Assembly (NCBI RefSeq): GCF_048060095.1
Contig: NZ_JBLUOA010000002.1
Span: 124,001-188,000 of the forward strand
Direction of reading: 5' to 3'
Source of the DNA: JBLUOA01 sp048060095
Lineage (GTDB): Bacteria; Pseudomonadota; Alphaproteobacteria; Rhodobacterales; Rhodobacteraceae
Length of the DNA stretch: 64,000 nucleotides
In this document: positions 43,505 through 52,940 of the stretch, one piece after another
Numbering within the stretch: position 1 is the stretch's first letter
How the letters are laid out: each line of letters starts with the position of its first letter
Program-made: the position numbers and the translations under genes
Notes under the pieces: generated by a model
The model's database searches: none
Told to the model about the DNA's origin: nothing
The model's input: only the letters and a program-made list of their open reading frames with translations

Positions 43505-45943
43505 CTAAAGCGCCGCTGGGCAGACAAAGCCAAGCAGGAGCGCGCGGCGCGACAGCGGATTGGCGGGTCCGTCAAAGACGACCTCAACGAAAACCCGGCC
43601 GCCGCTGGCGCGCAGATCGACCAGAAAGCGCCGCCCGCCATCTCGCGCGCGAAGACGCACACCGTCAAATAGCCGGATCATGCCCCACGCGCCGGGTTCG
43701 GCCAGGGTCGCGGAGTCCGCACCCGCGCTGAGTGAGACCGAGATACCCAGATGCGGCGCGGCCCCCGGCCAGATCAGATCGGCAGGCTCCGCCGTGGCGC
43801 TAAGCGCGACTTCGGTGCCCCCGATGTTCATAAACGCCTGCCCACGTTCTGCGAGCGTTGCGACACGCATCCGTTGGCTTAAGGCGTCCGAGCCGCCGAA
43901 ATACGCCTCCGATATCGCCATCGCGCGCTGGAAAAACACGGCGGATTCTGGCGACAGGCCGGAGAACCGCGCTTCGGGCCGCCAGCGCCATTCTTCGCCT
44001 TCGCGGTCGATCAGCGGCTCTAGCTGCGTGCGGAAAAAGCGGGGGAGTCGACCGTCAGCGCCGAACAGGTCCGTGAAACCTGCGATATCGCTATCGGGGC
44101 CACCAGCAACAAAGGGAAACTGCCCCTCGGTGATCGCACGGCATTCCGGGAAAATGCCCCGTTGCCACAGCCGGGTCAGCGGGTTGGAAATCGAATCCGC
44201 ATGAACGGCGGCGGATTGCGCCAACACATCCTCGACGATCTGCACGACGACCGTCGGTGCTTGGCGCAGGGCGGCGACGGATTGCCCCCGTTCTTGCACG
44301 TTCATCAACTGCTGCATCCGGGTGTCGTTCCGCTGATCCATCGCCCCCAGGGCAACGTTCAGCGCCCCGAACAGCTTGGCGATGTCGCGCATTTGGCCCT
44401 GTTCGACATACTGGATCATTGGGCCGAAACTTGTCGCGAGCGAAATCTGCTGCGGGTGGCTGCGAAGACGGTCGGCTCCGCCGACCTGCTGCCACACCTC
44501 CTTCAGCAGCGCTGGAAGCGGTGAATCACGCTGCGACAGACGGCCTGATATCAGAACCGCCGTATCGTTGTCGGTGAACGGATGGACGCGCAGATCGGCA
44601 AGCAGCGCCTTCCACTCCGCAACCGTTTGGCGGTGGAGTTGTTCGAGCACAAGGTCAGGCGCGTTGTTGACCTGAGCGGGGGGTTCGGGGAACAGACGCG
44701 CGGCTTCCTCCCGCGCTTTTTGCACGGCGAGGCCCGCGCCGGTTGTGCGGGCGTGGTTCCAGCCTGCGGTGGTGTAAAGGCCCGCAATCGGGGCGGTCAG
44801 GGGTTGGCCCGAGCGGCGTTGGAAGATCTGGTCGAGGTCGGGCGCGACGCGATCGCCCCGCCACGGGCCAAGCGCACGCACGGCGTCTGATCGGGTCAGC
44901 TCCAGAAATGCGCGCTCCGGTTCGCTGGCCTCAGCAGAAAATTCCAGCGCCTGGGTCATCAGCAACGGGTCCGGTTGTTGCAGATTGGCCTGCGCCCCCG
45001 AAAGCGCTGAGACATGCCGCGCAAGGCCTGCGAATTCGGGCAAGCTCTCCTCCCGCGCCTCAAGCCAGCCTGCCAGAAAACTGGGCGTCCAACCCGATTG
45101 CCCGGTCAGAATTGCCCATGTCCTGAGGGTGCCGTAAAGCCGCAACCCGTCGCCTTCCTGCGCGATTGCGTCGTCCACCGCGCGGGCGATGGCGGCGGGC
45201 ACGGTCCGGTCCGCAGCGTCACCATAGGCCGCCGCCGCTCGTGCGCCCGCGTCGTAGCGCAGCACGCCCGAAACACCGGGAAGCGGTGATTTCTCCGCCG
45301 CGCGGATGGCACGTTCGGCGCTGCTTGCGACCCGGTCGAGCGTCGCAGAAAGATCGGCGGGTTGAAGCGCTGGCGTCACGTGGCTGATCGCCGCCTCTGT
45401 ATCGAAACTTGCCAACAATTTCGCGTGGTAGCGATAGTCGAGAAAGATGGCATACCCGCCGAGCGCCGCACAAAACCCGACGACCGCCAGTGCTGCAAAC
45501 AACGGCCATCGGCTGCGCGTTCGGCGCAGCGTTGGGCTGTCCGCTTCCAAACGCTCCAGCAGCATCGTTAGAAACTGCGCCAGATCGCGGAATTCAGGGC
45601 CGGAGGACTCTGCCGTGTCGCGAAATCCGCGAAGCCGTGCGACGTTCATCTCTCGCCCGTCAAACAGCATCGGATGCGCGCCGGAAGACCACGTTTTCAA
45701 ATTAATCCGCCGATTCCGCCGCGCCGCCTGGTCAATGACGACGGCCAGCGCGTATCGGGCGGGGGGGATAGTGCTGGAGAGCGCTCCGTCCCGCACTGCA
45801 CGTTCCGCGAAGGTCGCCAATAGCTCCGCCGCGTCGGCCAATAGCGCCTTTTCGTCCGGACGGCGGGCCTTTTTCAGTGTTTCGGCGAAATGCAACAGCG
45901 GGCGCGCCAGCCCGGCGAACCGCCCCGGAGCGCGCTGCGTCAT
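43505..45943 (-). CDS. TssM/ImcF-related protein lacking the NTPase domain, with DotU-like N-terminus
   Basis: An 812-residue membrane protein. Residues about 1-135 resemble a degenerate DotU/TssL cytoplasmic domain (IPPARYALAVVIDQAARRN). One helix follows (LFAALAVVGFCAALGGYAI, near 150), then a long periplasmic part. Its last 230 residues are homologous to the TssM C-terminus in this window (GQFPFVAGGPDSDIAGFTDL, LFGADGRLPRF, then WRWRP). There is no Walker A or GTPase segment. It is a paralogue or accessory membrane subunit of the T6SS rather than a replacement for tssM, which is intact. Its ATG overlaps the M15 peptidase stop (ATGA). Confidence 0.75.
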   Translation of the reverse strand: MTQRAPGRFAGLARPLLHFAETLKKARRPDEKALLADAAELLATFAERAVRDGALSSTIPPARYALAVVIDQAARRNRRINLKTWSSGAHPMLFDGREMNVARLRGFRDTAESSGPEFRDLAQFLTMLLERLEADSPTLRRTRSRWPLFAALAVVGFCAALGGYAIFLDYRYHAKLLASFDTEAAISHVTPALQPADLSATLDRVASSAERAIRAAEKSPLPGVSGVLRYDAGARAAAAYGDAADRTVPAAIARAVDDAIAQEGDGLRLYGTLRTWAILTGQSGWTPSFLAGWLEAREESLPEFAGLARHVSALSGAQANLQQPDPLLMTQALEFSAEASEPERAFLELTRSDAVRALGPWRGDRVAPDLDQIFQRRSGQPLTAPIAGLYTTAGWNHARTTGAGLAVQKAREEAARLFPEPPAQVNNAPDLVLEQLHRQTVAEWKALLADLRVHPFTDNDTAVLISGRLSQRDSPLPALLKEVWQQVGGADRLRSHPQQISLATSFGPMIQYVEQGQMRDIAKLFGALNVALGAMDQRNDTRMQQLMNVQERGQSVAALRQAPTVVVQIVEDVLAQSAAVHADSISNPLTRLWQRGIFPECRAITEGQFPFVAGGPDSDIAGFTDLFGADGRLPRFFRTQLEPLIDREGEEWRWRPEARFSGLSPESAVFFQRAMAISEAYFGGSDALSQRMRVATLAERGQAFMNIGGTEVALSATAEPADLIWPGAAPHLGISVSLSAGADSATLAEPGAWGMIRLFDGVRLRARDGGRRFLVDLRASGGRVFVEVVFDGPANPLSRRALLLGFVCPAAL

Positions 45944-46824
45944 TCCGCGCCCGGGGTCAGCAGCCCCTCCGCCTGCCAGCGGCGCAGCGTTTCGACACCG
46001 ACCTCGAAATGCATCGAATCCTCGCGGTTATAAGTCGCGCCCCAATACCAGCCTTCGTCGTTGAAATATTCCGCAAGGATCAGCAGTCCGAACTGCGTCC
46101 CACCATCCGCGAACCGGTCGAGCACGCCTTCCAGCTTGATGTCAATCGCGGTGCCCCAGCTATGGTTCGACACGGACCGCGATGACCCCCGGATTAGCCG
46201 CGCACATAACGCGCCCGCGGTGCCGACCTTGGCGTGAATATCGGGGTCCGACGCCTCCAACCGCGCCATGATCCGTTCGAGGGACTCAATCGCGGGCTGG
46301 ATCATCGTCACCCGGATATTCGCGACTTGTGCGGTCTTAAGCAGCCCTTTCAAATTCGGGTTCGTGACCGGCTGGCAATCGGTGCCGTAGCTGCTGCGCG
46401 GCGGGCCGAGGATTTCGTGCATCACACGATTGTTCGGCTGTGAAACGCCGGTGTTGAAACGCGCCTTGGCCAGCTGCATTTCTTCGGTCAGTTCCTCGGT
46501 CTCACCGTGGTCAAACAGGACCACGGGAACATCCCCAGACGGCGTGGCAATCGGCACATTGCTTTGGGCGGTGGGGGCACGGTTCGCAACCAGTGACAGA
46601 TCCTCACGTAGCGTGGCGATATCGGCCCGGACCTGCGAAAGCTCTGTTTCCAAAGCGCGGGCCTTTTCCTGCCATTCGACGGCCTCAGCCTCCAGCCGTT
46701 GCAGGCGAAGGTCAGTGCCGCCGTCGGCGGTCTGCAACAGCGCGCCGACCACTGAAAACGCGATGGCCGCCACGACCATCCCGATGGCGATAATCAATGC
46801 GCCCGCGATCTGGCCCGGCGACAT
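45940..46824 (-). CDS. Membrane-anchored M15-family peptidoglycan peptidase (TagX-like)
   Basis: A 294-residue protein with an N-terminal membrane anchor (IAGALIIAIGMVVAAIAFSV), a coiled coil (about 36-80) and a C-terminal M15 zinc peptidase domain with SNHSWGTAIDI (His221, Asp228) and EDSMHFE (His272), the expected metal ligands. Such enzymes cut peptide stems in peptidoglycan. Within a T6SS operon it could open the wall for the membrane complex, as the M15-family TagX does in Acinetobacter. It has no PAAR or Hcp signal and no immunity gene, so housekeeping is more likely than an effector role. It is 3 bp after pppA. Confidence 0.8.
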   Translation of the reverse strand: MSPGQIAGALIIAIGMVVAAIAFSVVGALLQTADGGTDLRLQRLEAEAVEWQEKARALETELSQVRADIATLREDLSLVANRAPTAQSNVPIATPSGDVPVVLFDHGETEELTEEMQLAKARFNTGVSQPNNRVMHEILGPPRSSYGTDCQPVTNPNLKGLLKTAQVANIRVTMIQPAIESLERIMARLEASDPDIHAKVGTAGALCARLIRGSSRSVSNHSWGTAIDIKLEGVLDRFADGGTQFGLLILAEYFNDEGWYWGATYNREDSMHFEVGVETLRRWQAEGLLTPGAE

Positions 46825-46827
46825 CGC

Positions 46828-47592
46828 TTAACCCGCCCCGACGAAAACGGTGATGACCGACACATTGTCGGGGGCGCCCCGTCGCAACGCCTCATCAATC
46901 AGCGATTTGCAGGCGGTGCTGGGGTTCCGGGCGTCGTTCAGTAGTGCGGCAATGGTCTGTTCGTGGACGCAAGCGGTCAGCCCGTCACTGCAAAGCAGCA
47001 GCCAGTCGCCGGCGATCAGCGGAACCGCGCGGTGATCGACCTCAATCCGTTCATCGCCACCTATGGCCCGCGTGACCACATGGCGTTCCGGGTGGTGCGG
47101 TGCATCCTCCTGCCGCAAAAGCCCATCATCGACGAGGTCCTGCACAACCGTATGATCCCGCGTCAAAAGCCTGAGTTGCCCCGCCCGCATCAGATAAGCT
47201 CGGCTGTCGCCGACCCACGACACTTGCGCCATCGCGTTGTGTATCTGGACAACCACGACGGTAGACCCAAGCGCCCGCATTTCCTTCTGCCGCGCGGTCT
47301 TGCGGATGTCGCTGTTAGCCTGCCCCAGCGCGGTCGTAACCTGCGCCTTCAAATCACCATCATCGGGCAGCGTCACCAGATGGTTGATCACCGTCTCCGA
47401 CGCCAGATCGCCGTGGCCATAGCCGCCCATCCCATCGGCAATCGCCCAGATCGCACCTTCTGGATCGGTCAGGATCGTGTCTTCATTCTCGGCCCGCACT
47501 TGCCCCGGATGGGTCAGCCCCGCCCCGAAAACACCGGGCGGCGTTCCACTGTGGATCGGGATAATGGTGGTCGGAGAATTCATTGACCGCAT
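46828..47592 (-). CDS. pppA: PppA, PP2C-type Ser/Thr phosphatase of the T6SS
   Basis: A 254-residue cytoplasmic PPM/PP2C phosphatase: HPGQVRAENEDTILT, AIADGMGGYGHGDLASE (metal Asp and DGMGG), SWVGDSRAYLM and LLLCSDGLTACV are all present. It should dephosphorylate TagH, counteracting PpkA. The ATG at 47592 has AGGGG about 4 nt upstream; an ATG three codons later (47583) is also possible. It is the first gene of the accessory minus-strand operon, divergent from the OmpA-domain gene. Confidence 0.9.
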   Translation of the reverse strand: MRSMNSPTTIIPIHSGTPPGVFGAGLTHPGQVRAENEDTILTDPEGAIWAIADGMGGYGHGDLASETVINHLVTLPDDGDLKAQVTTALGQANSDIRKTARQKEMRALGSTVVVVQIHNAMAQVSWVGDSRAYLMRAGQLRLLTRDHTVVQDLVDDGLLRQEDAPHHPERHVVTRAIGGDERIEVDHRAVPLIAGDWLLLCSDGLTACVHEQTIAALLNDARNPSTACKSLIDEALRRGAPDNVSVITVFVGAG

Positions 47593-47699
47593 AAAGCCCC
47601 TGTTTGATCGGCGCCGCCGTACCCGCAGTGGCACATTGAACGGATGTCCATAATACAGTAGAATAGCTTACATATTAATTGTTTTTTGACGGCGTACCG
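47593..47699. promoter_or_regulatory. Divergent promoter region pppA / ompA-like gene
   Basis: 107 bp, AT-rich in its second half (TAGCTTACATATTAATTG near 47664-47681), between divergent start codons. Promoters for the pppA accessory operon and for the OmpA/caspase locus must lie here. No specific factor site is recognised. Confidence 0.45.
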
Positions 47700-48428
47700 A
47701 TGACGAGACTGGCGATATTCGCCCTGTGCTTGTCCGGGTTGGCGGTCGTGTCGCAGGCTCAGGCACAGGATTATACCAGCGAAGAGCTTATCGAGCTTTT
47801 CGAAGCCCAGAGGGATGCCTTCACCGAAGTGCGCACCACCGGGCAGTCGCAAACCCGCGGCCTTTCGATCGTCACGGTCGACGATCTGCAAACCGATCCC
47901 GACATCAATACTGATACAGTTGCCCTTGATGGCCTGACCCCCGAAACCCCCAGCACCGACGCAACAGAACTGCAGCCGCTCCAACCCCTCGCGCCCGACA
48001 CTGGCACGACGGAAGTTGCAACGGTTGTTGCTGGGGTCGAGGATAACGCAACGCCGGGTGTGACCCCCGTGGCGTTCGGAAAACTCGCGCCGGAGTTGCA
48101 GGTGAATGTTCGGATCGAATTTGACTTCGACTCCGCCGTGGTTGCGGATGCGCAGAAGCCGAAACTGTTGCAGCTTTGCGAGGCGATGCAGGCTGCGGAT
48201 GTAAAACTGTTCCGTATTGCCGGGCACACCGACACGTCCGGCACCGATGCCTATAACGAAAGCCTATCGTTGTTGCGGGCCGAGGAAGTCATGCGCTTTC
48301 TGGTCGGCGAATGCGGTATAGCCGAAAACCGTCTGGAAGCCATCGGAATGGGCGAACGCTTTCCCTACAACACCGACGTTCCTAAAGCCCCGGAAAACCG
48401 CCGGGTGGAATTCCAAGCACTTAGCTAA
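47700..48428 (+). CDS. OmpA-domain envelope protein
   Basis: A 242-residue exported protein: signal peptide MTRLAIFALCLSGLAVVSQA, a Thr/Pro/Asp-rich linker (about 55-115), then a C-terminal OmpA peptidoglycan-binding domain (VRIEFDFDSAVVADAQKPKL, RIAGHTDTSGTDAYNESLS, ENRRVEFQAL). It binds peptidoglycan in the periplasm. It leads a plus-strand group with a small lipoprotein and two caspase-like genes and is next to the T6SS accessory operon. Whether it serves the T6SS or the caspase group is unknown. The ATG at 47700 is chosen because it begins the signal peptide. Confidence 0.85.
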   Translation: MTRLAIFALCLSGLAVVSQAQAQDYTSEELIELFEAQRDAFTEVRTTGQSQTRGLSIVTVDDLQTDPDINTDTVALDGLTPETPSTDATELQPLQPLAPDTGTTEVATVVAGVEDNATPGVTPVAFGKLAPELQVNVRIEFDFDSAVVADAQKPKLLQLCEAMQAADVKLFRIAGHTDTSGTDAYNESLSLLRAEEVMRFLVGECGIAENRLEAIGMGERFPYNTDVPKAPENRRVEFQALS

Positions 48429-48510
48429 CGACGGGGCGGGCCGATGTGCAGACCGCCAGAAACAATGCTGCGCCAATACGACCGAATTGATTGTCGATAG
48501 GAGAGTTTTG

Positions 48511-48789
48511 ATGCCTGCCAGATTGCTGAAGTCTTGTGTTGTCGTTCCATTTCTCGGGCTGGGTCTGTCCGGCTGTCTGGAAACACCGCCACCGGAACAA
48601 CCACCAGCACCTGTTGTCCAGGCCCCCGCACCAGCCCCTGTCGCGGCCCGCCGGGTCGCTGCACCGGCACCGGCAGCTTCAACGCCCGCAGCCGCGCCGA
48701 CGGCTCCGGCTGAACCTGCTGCGGTCAATCCTCTGCTGCTTCCTGAAATCGGCGGCGATGGCGGCGAAGGTGGTGGCGGCGGCTGGTAA
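48511..48789 (+). CDS. Small Pro/Ala-rich lipoprotein
   Basis: A 92-residue predicted lipoprotein: MPARLLKSCVVVPFLGLGLS then the lipobox LSGC (lipidated Cys near residue 22). A Pro/Ala-rich stretch of about 50 residues could span the periplasm, and the tail is Gly-rich (GGDGGEGGGGGW). No family is recognised. It has a strong site (AGGAG, 7 nt from the ATG) and lies 14 bp upstream of the first caspase-like gene, so the two are probably co-expressed. Confidence 0.75.
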   Translation: MPARLLKSCVVVPFLGLGLSGCLETPPPEQPPAPVVQAPAPAPVAARRVAAPAPAASTPAAAPTAPAEPAAVNPLLLPEIGGDGGEGGGGGW

Positions 48790-48803
48790 AGGGGCGACCT
48801 GAC

Positions 48804-51263
48804 ATGCTGAAATCCATTCTCGGACGAACACTCGGCGCAGCTGCGCTGGCCTTGTTCATGTGCCCGGCCACGGTCAGCGCACAGCAATCGCAGTTCCTTG
48901 ATACGATCATCCGGGGTGGCAACGCGCCCGGCCTTACCGGGCGCAGCATCGACCTTAGCGCACGTGCCACAAACCGCTACGCCATCGTGATCGGCAACGG
49001 GAATTACAGCGACGCGCCCTCACTAAAAAACGCTGTTGCCGACGCGCGGCTGGTCGCGGATTTCCTCAAGCTTCAGGGCTATGAGGTCAAGGAACACTAC
49101 GACACCAGCAAGCGCGACTTCGAGGAAATCCTGCGACGCGCCCTGTTCGACATCTCCGAGGATTCTGAAGTCGTGGTTTACTACGCCGGGCACGGGTTTC
49201 AGATCGGGTCGGACAATTACATCGTCCCGGTCGATGCGAATTTCGATACCGCCTATGATGTGCCATTTGAAACGGTTTCCCTCGGCAGCCTCGTGTCGAT
49301 CATCGGCGCGCGGGCGCGGGTGCAGACTGTGATCTTGGACAGTTGCCGCGATAATCCCTTCGCCGGCAGCAGCGCGATAACCCGGATCGGGAATGAACTC
49401 CGCGAAAGCGAAACCGGGTTTGCCACGCTCGCCGCCCCGGTCAATTCGCTGCTGGTCTATTCGACCTCGCCGGGGGCAGTCGCCTATGATGGCGACGGCG
49501 AAAACAGCCCCTTCACCAGCGCCTTTATTGAGGTCGCTGCCGAAGCCCCCGAACAGTCTGTGAACGAACTATTCGACCGGGTCCGACGGCTGGTCTACCA
49601 GCGCACCGAGGGCCGTCAGGTGCCTTGGGAAAGCTCAACTCTCGTCGAAAGCGTCAGTTTTCATTCCGAACCGGTCGAGATTACGACGCCGACCGACTCA
49701 GGCTCCGACGGCGGGGAAACCCGCGGGCTAACGCCGATTTCCGCGAACGTCCTCACCGCAACCCAAATCTCGGTGAATGCCGAGGCTGACCATGTCATCG
49801 GCGCGGCCCTTGAACGCGAAATTAACCTTGGAGCTGCGCTGGCCGAAGCGCTCACTCCGGCACCGGGCGATCAGTTCCGGATCATCGCGCCGCCTTCAAA
49901 CGGCCGCCTCGCGCTCAGCGTTCCGGGTAGCACACAGACCCGGCCCGCCAGCGGCACTCTGACCACGGACGATCTGGCTAACCTCGTCTTCATCAGCGAA
50001 TTTCAGCAGCAAAGCGGGCTTTCCTATGACGGCCAACCCTTGCTCGACACGGTGCAAATCGAAACGGGCGGCCAGCCAAAAACCATCGGATTGGAACTGC
50101 GCCCCTTCGCTTGTGATGTCGAAGCGGGTGATTACCTCGACCCGGACGGCACCGTTTTCGCGCGCTTCCCGAATGAAATCGTGCCCGAAGACGCGCTGAA
50201 CGCCTGCCAGACCGATGTCGGCAATTACCCTGAAAATGGCCGCTTTCGCTATCAACTGGGCCGCGCCCTGACCAGCCTGCGCCGCTTTGACGAAGCACAG
50301 GCCGAATACGAACGCGCCCGCGATCTTGGCCATGTCCGCGCTTGGAACGCCCTTGGCGATGCGATCTCTGACAGCGTTCGCGAAACTGGCGGGGCCGCCC
50401 AGATTGAAGCGTCGGAAGAGGCGCTCGCCCACTACGCCGCTGGCGTCGAACGCGGCGATCCCTACGCCTATTATTCACTTGGCCGAGAGTTGATGCGCCA
50501 CGAAACCGACCCCGAACGGCAAATCCAAGGCTACGACCTGATGATGCGTGCGCTTGAGGTCGGGCATACCTTCGCGATGAATGAGCTTGGGTATTTCTAC
50601 CTCGATAGCGACAGCAAATATTATGAGCCTGAGCGTGGGTTGCGTTACTTACGCGAAAGTGCAGCGCGCGATGACATCTATGGGTTCAACAACATGGGCC
50701 TTGTCTACCTTAACGGCATGGGCGGTGTGACGCCCGACATGGCCGAGGCGCAGGAGTGGTTCGAAAAGGCCGCCAATGGCGGGCACCCGATCGCCCCGGC
50801 AAACCTTGGCCGCATGTATATGCGCGGCACGGCGGTTGAAGGCACCGACCTTGCCAAAGCGGTTGAATGGTTCGACATCGGCCTTGCCCGTGGCGACGCC
50901 TGGGCGGGCACCAATGTCGGCTTCCTGCTGGCCAGGAATGAAGTCCCCGGCCTGACCCGGGCCGATGGTGTGTTGCGCGCTGCCAAGGCCGCCGCCCTGC
51001 GCCATCCCGAAGCGGTCGCCGAAGCGCGCCGCCTGCTTGACGCCCTGCCCGCCAGCGATGTTGACGCTGGAACGCAAGCGCTGATGAACGAACTCGGTGC
51101 CGATCTGGTGGTCGACGGCGCGTTTGGCGAACAAAGCCAGCAGATGCTGAACGACATGCTATCCGCAAGCGGCGCGACCCCGCCCGAGGACCGGGTCGAA
51201 CGGCTGATCGCGCTGGCCCGCGTCTTTTGGGAATCCTCGCCCTTTCGCGTTGATCTTTACTGA
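48804..51263 (+). CDS. Secreted caspase-like (C14) protein with Sel1 repeats
   Basis: An 819-residue exported protein. After a signal peptide (about residues 1-26) comes a caspase p20-like domain (about 55-285) with both catalytic residues: His130 in VVYYAGHGF and Cys181 in VILDSCRDNPF. A middle beta region (about 320-430) follows, then Sel1-like repeats (about 480-760: YAYYSLGREL, YGFNNMGLVYLNGMG, IAPANLGRMYMRG). Bacterial caspase homologues cleave after Arg/Lys or act in signalling and cell death; the periplasmic location and repeats here suggest a protein-interaction scaffold. The substrate is unknown. Confidence 0.8.
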   Translation: MLKSILGRTLGAAALALFMCPATVSAQQSQFLDTIIRGGNAPGLTGRSIDLSARATNRYAIVIGNGNYSDAPSLKNAVADARLVADFLKLQGYEVKEHYDTSKRDFEEILRRALFDISEDSEVVVYYAGHGFQIGSDNYIVPVDANFDTAYDVPFETVSLGSLVSIIGARARVQTVILDSCRDNPFAGSSAITRIGNELRESETGFATLAAPVNSLLVYSTSPGAVAYDGDGENSPFTSAFIEVAAEAPEQSVNELFDRVRRLVYQRTEGRQVPWESSTLVESVSFHSEPVEITTPTDSGSDGGETRGLTPISANVLTATQISVNAEADHVIGAALEREINLGAALAEALTPAPGDQFRIIAPPSNGRLALSVPGSTQTRPASGTLTTDDLANLVFISEFQQQSGLSYDGQPLLDTVQIETGGQPKTIGLELRPFACDVEAGDYLDPDGTVFARFPNEIVPEDALNACQTDVGNYPENGRFRYQLGRALTSLRRFDEAQAEYERARDLGHVRAWNALGDAISDSVRETGGAAQIEASEEALAHYAAGVERGDPYAYYSLGRELMRHETDPERQIQGYDLMMRALEVGHTFAMNELGYFYLDSDSKYYEPERGLRYLRESAARDDIYGFNNMGLVYLNGMGGVTPDMAEAQEWFEKAANGGHPIAPANLGRMYMRGTAVEGTDLAKAVEWFDIGLARGDAWAGTNVGFLLARNEVPGLTRADGVLRAAKAAALRHPEAVAEARRLLDALPASDVDAGTQALMNELGADLVVDGAFGEQSQQMLNDMLSASGATPPEDRVERLIALARVFWESSPFRVDLY

Positions 51264-51347
51264 GCGCCACGAAATAGCGGCCGGCCCGTTTTCGTGCTAT
51301 GATTGTATGTATTGAAGGTTAAGTCTTTTCTGGGTTGGAGTTTTCCG

Positions 51348-52898
51348 GTGTTCGTCGGAACGTCCGTTTCACATCAAAAAAGCCCTGTCTTTGGCAATTG
51401 CCCTGCCAAGGCATGCCGCCTGCGATCCCTAGGTCTGATCGCCGCGCTTCTAATGCTGATCCCCGCCGCCGCGACCGCTGCGGACCGCGTGGCGCTGGTT
51501 GTGGGCATGTCCGACTACAAACACATCCCCGCCCTCGACAACACGCTGAACGATGCGCGCGGGCTGGCTGAGACGCTCGAAGATATCGACTTTGACGTGA
51601 CACTGGCCCTCGACACGCCATTGGCGGAACTTTCCGGCATCCTCGGAGATTTTGCCTTCAAAGCCGAAACATCCGAACTCGCGCTGGTTTATTTCGCGGG
51701 TCATGGGGTCGAGGTGCAGGGCGAAAACTTCCTGATCCCGATTGATGCGAACGTCCAATCCAACGCGGATGTGCAGCGGCAGTCTGTTTCGCTCGACCAA
51801 CTGCTCGCCACCGTGGAACGCGCCCGGAAGATGCGGATCGTTATCCTTGACTCCTGCCGTGATAATCCATTGGGGGATCTTATCGACCTGACCTCCGCTG
51901 ATACCGACGGCACTGCGGAAGCGTCAGGCGGCGGCCTCGCCCCCGCCTCCCCTGATCGCGGGCTTCTTGTTGCCTATGCTGCGAAGGACGGACAGGTCGC
52001 ACTTGATGGCAGCGGCGACAACAGCCCCTATGCCACGGCGTTGATGGAGCGGCTGCCGGAACCCGGCCTCGAAATCAGTCTGATGTTTAGGCAGGTCCGC
52101 GATATGGTGCTGCAAACCACCGGAAACCGGCAAGAACCGCATACCTACGGATCGCTCAGCGGCGTGCCCTTCTACCTCGCCGGGGCGGCTGAGGGTCAGG
52201 AAGATGTCATCGCCGAAGACCGCAGCGTTGCATGGTCGACCCTGCGGCCTGAGCAGGAAGAACAGTTGCTTGCCCTCGCAGACACGGGCGACACGCGATC
52301 GATGTTGGGGCTGGCCTATATGCGCCTCAACCCGAATGTGAACACCTTCGACCCGGAATCCGCCGTCGGCTACCTGACCCGCGCCGCCGAAGCGGGTGCG
52401 CCCGAGGCGCAGTTCGAACTCGCCAAGCTCTACGAACGCGGTATCGGGGTGGAACCTGACCCCGCCCGAGCGTTGGAGCTTTATCGCGCCGCCGCCGAAC
52501 AGGATTTTGCCGACGCGATCAATGATCTTGGGTTTTTCCATCACCAAGGCTCGCTGGGATTGATCCCAGACCCGCAGCGCGCCCTGACCTTCTTTGAACG
52601 CGCCGCTGACCTTCGGCATCCGCAGGCGCAGTTTAACTTCGCGGCCCTGATCGACGACGGGCTGATCCCATCGAAGGGGCCGGAGGACGCTGCGGGTTAT
52701 CTGTATCAGGCGCTAAGGTCCGGCAGCATCGACGTGCTGAACCTGCTGACGGAACGCCCGACCATGTTCAAAACCGAAACCCGCCGCGCCTTGCAGGCCG
52801 AACTGCAAACGCACGGGTTCTACGACGGCGGCCTCGACGGGCAGATCGGCCCCGGAAGCATAACAGCGATCCGCCGGGCGTTCGGTTTGGAGGGGTAA
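51348..52898 (+). CDS. Second secreted caspase-like (C14) protein with Sel1 repeats and peptidoglycan-binding-like tail
   Basis: A 516-residue protein. The GTG at 51348 has GGAG 7 nt upstream and leads into a signal peptide (LGLIAALLMLIPAAATA). The caspase-like domain has LVYFAGHGVEVQG (His119) and IVILDSCRDNPLG (Cys170), so the dyad is intact. Sel1 repeats follow (AQFELAKLYERGIGVEPDP; INDLGFFHHQG). The last 40 residues (HGFYDGGLDGQIGPGSITAI) match a peptidoglycan-binding type 1 motif. It is a paralogue of the preceding gene in the same locus; one may cleave the other, or they act together at the envelope. Confidence 0.78.
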   Translation: MFVGTSVSHQKSPVFGNCPAKACRLRSLGLIAALLMLIPAAATAADRVALVVGMSDYKHIPALDNTLNDARGLAETLEDIDFDVTLALDTPLAELSGILGDFAFKAETSELALVYFAGHGVEVQGENFLIPIDANVQSNADVQRQSVSLDQLLATVERARKMRIVILDSCRDNPLGDLIDLTSADTDGTAEASGGGLAPASPDRGLLVAYAAKDGQVALDGSGDNSPYATALMERLPEPGLEISLMFRQVRDMVLQTTGNRQEPHTYGSLSGVPFYLAGAAEGQEDVIAEDRSVAWSTLRPEQEEQLLALADTGDTRSMLGLAYMRLNPNVNTFDPESAVGYLTRAAEAGAPEAQFELAKLYERGIGVEPDPARALELYRAAAEQDFADAINDLGFFHHQGSLGLIPDPQRALTFFERAADLRHPQAQFNFAALIDDGLIPSKGPEDAAGYLYQALRSGSIDVLNLLTERPTMFKTETRRALQAELQTHGFYDGGLDGQIGPGSITAIRRAFGLEG

Positions 52899-52940
52899 AG
52901 CCGCCACCACCCGACGCCCAAAACGCCACAGGAGATCGAT

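Noticed and set aside
51268..51296. CACGAAA...TTTCGTG inverted repeat between the two caspase-like genes
   Set aside because: 7-bp stem with a 15-nt loop and no T run; could be chance in a short spacer.
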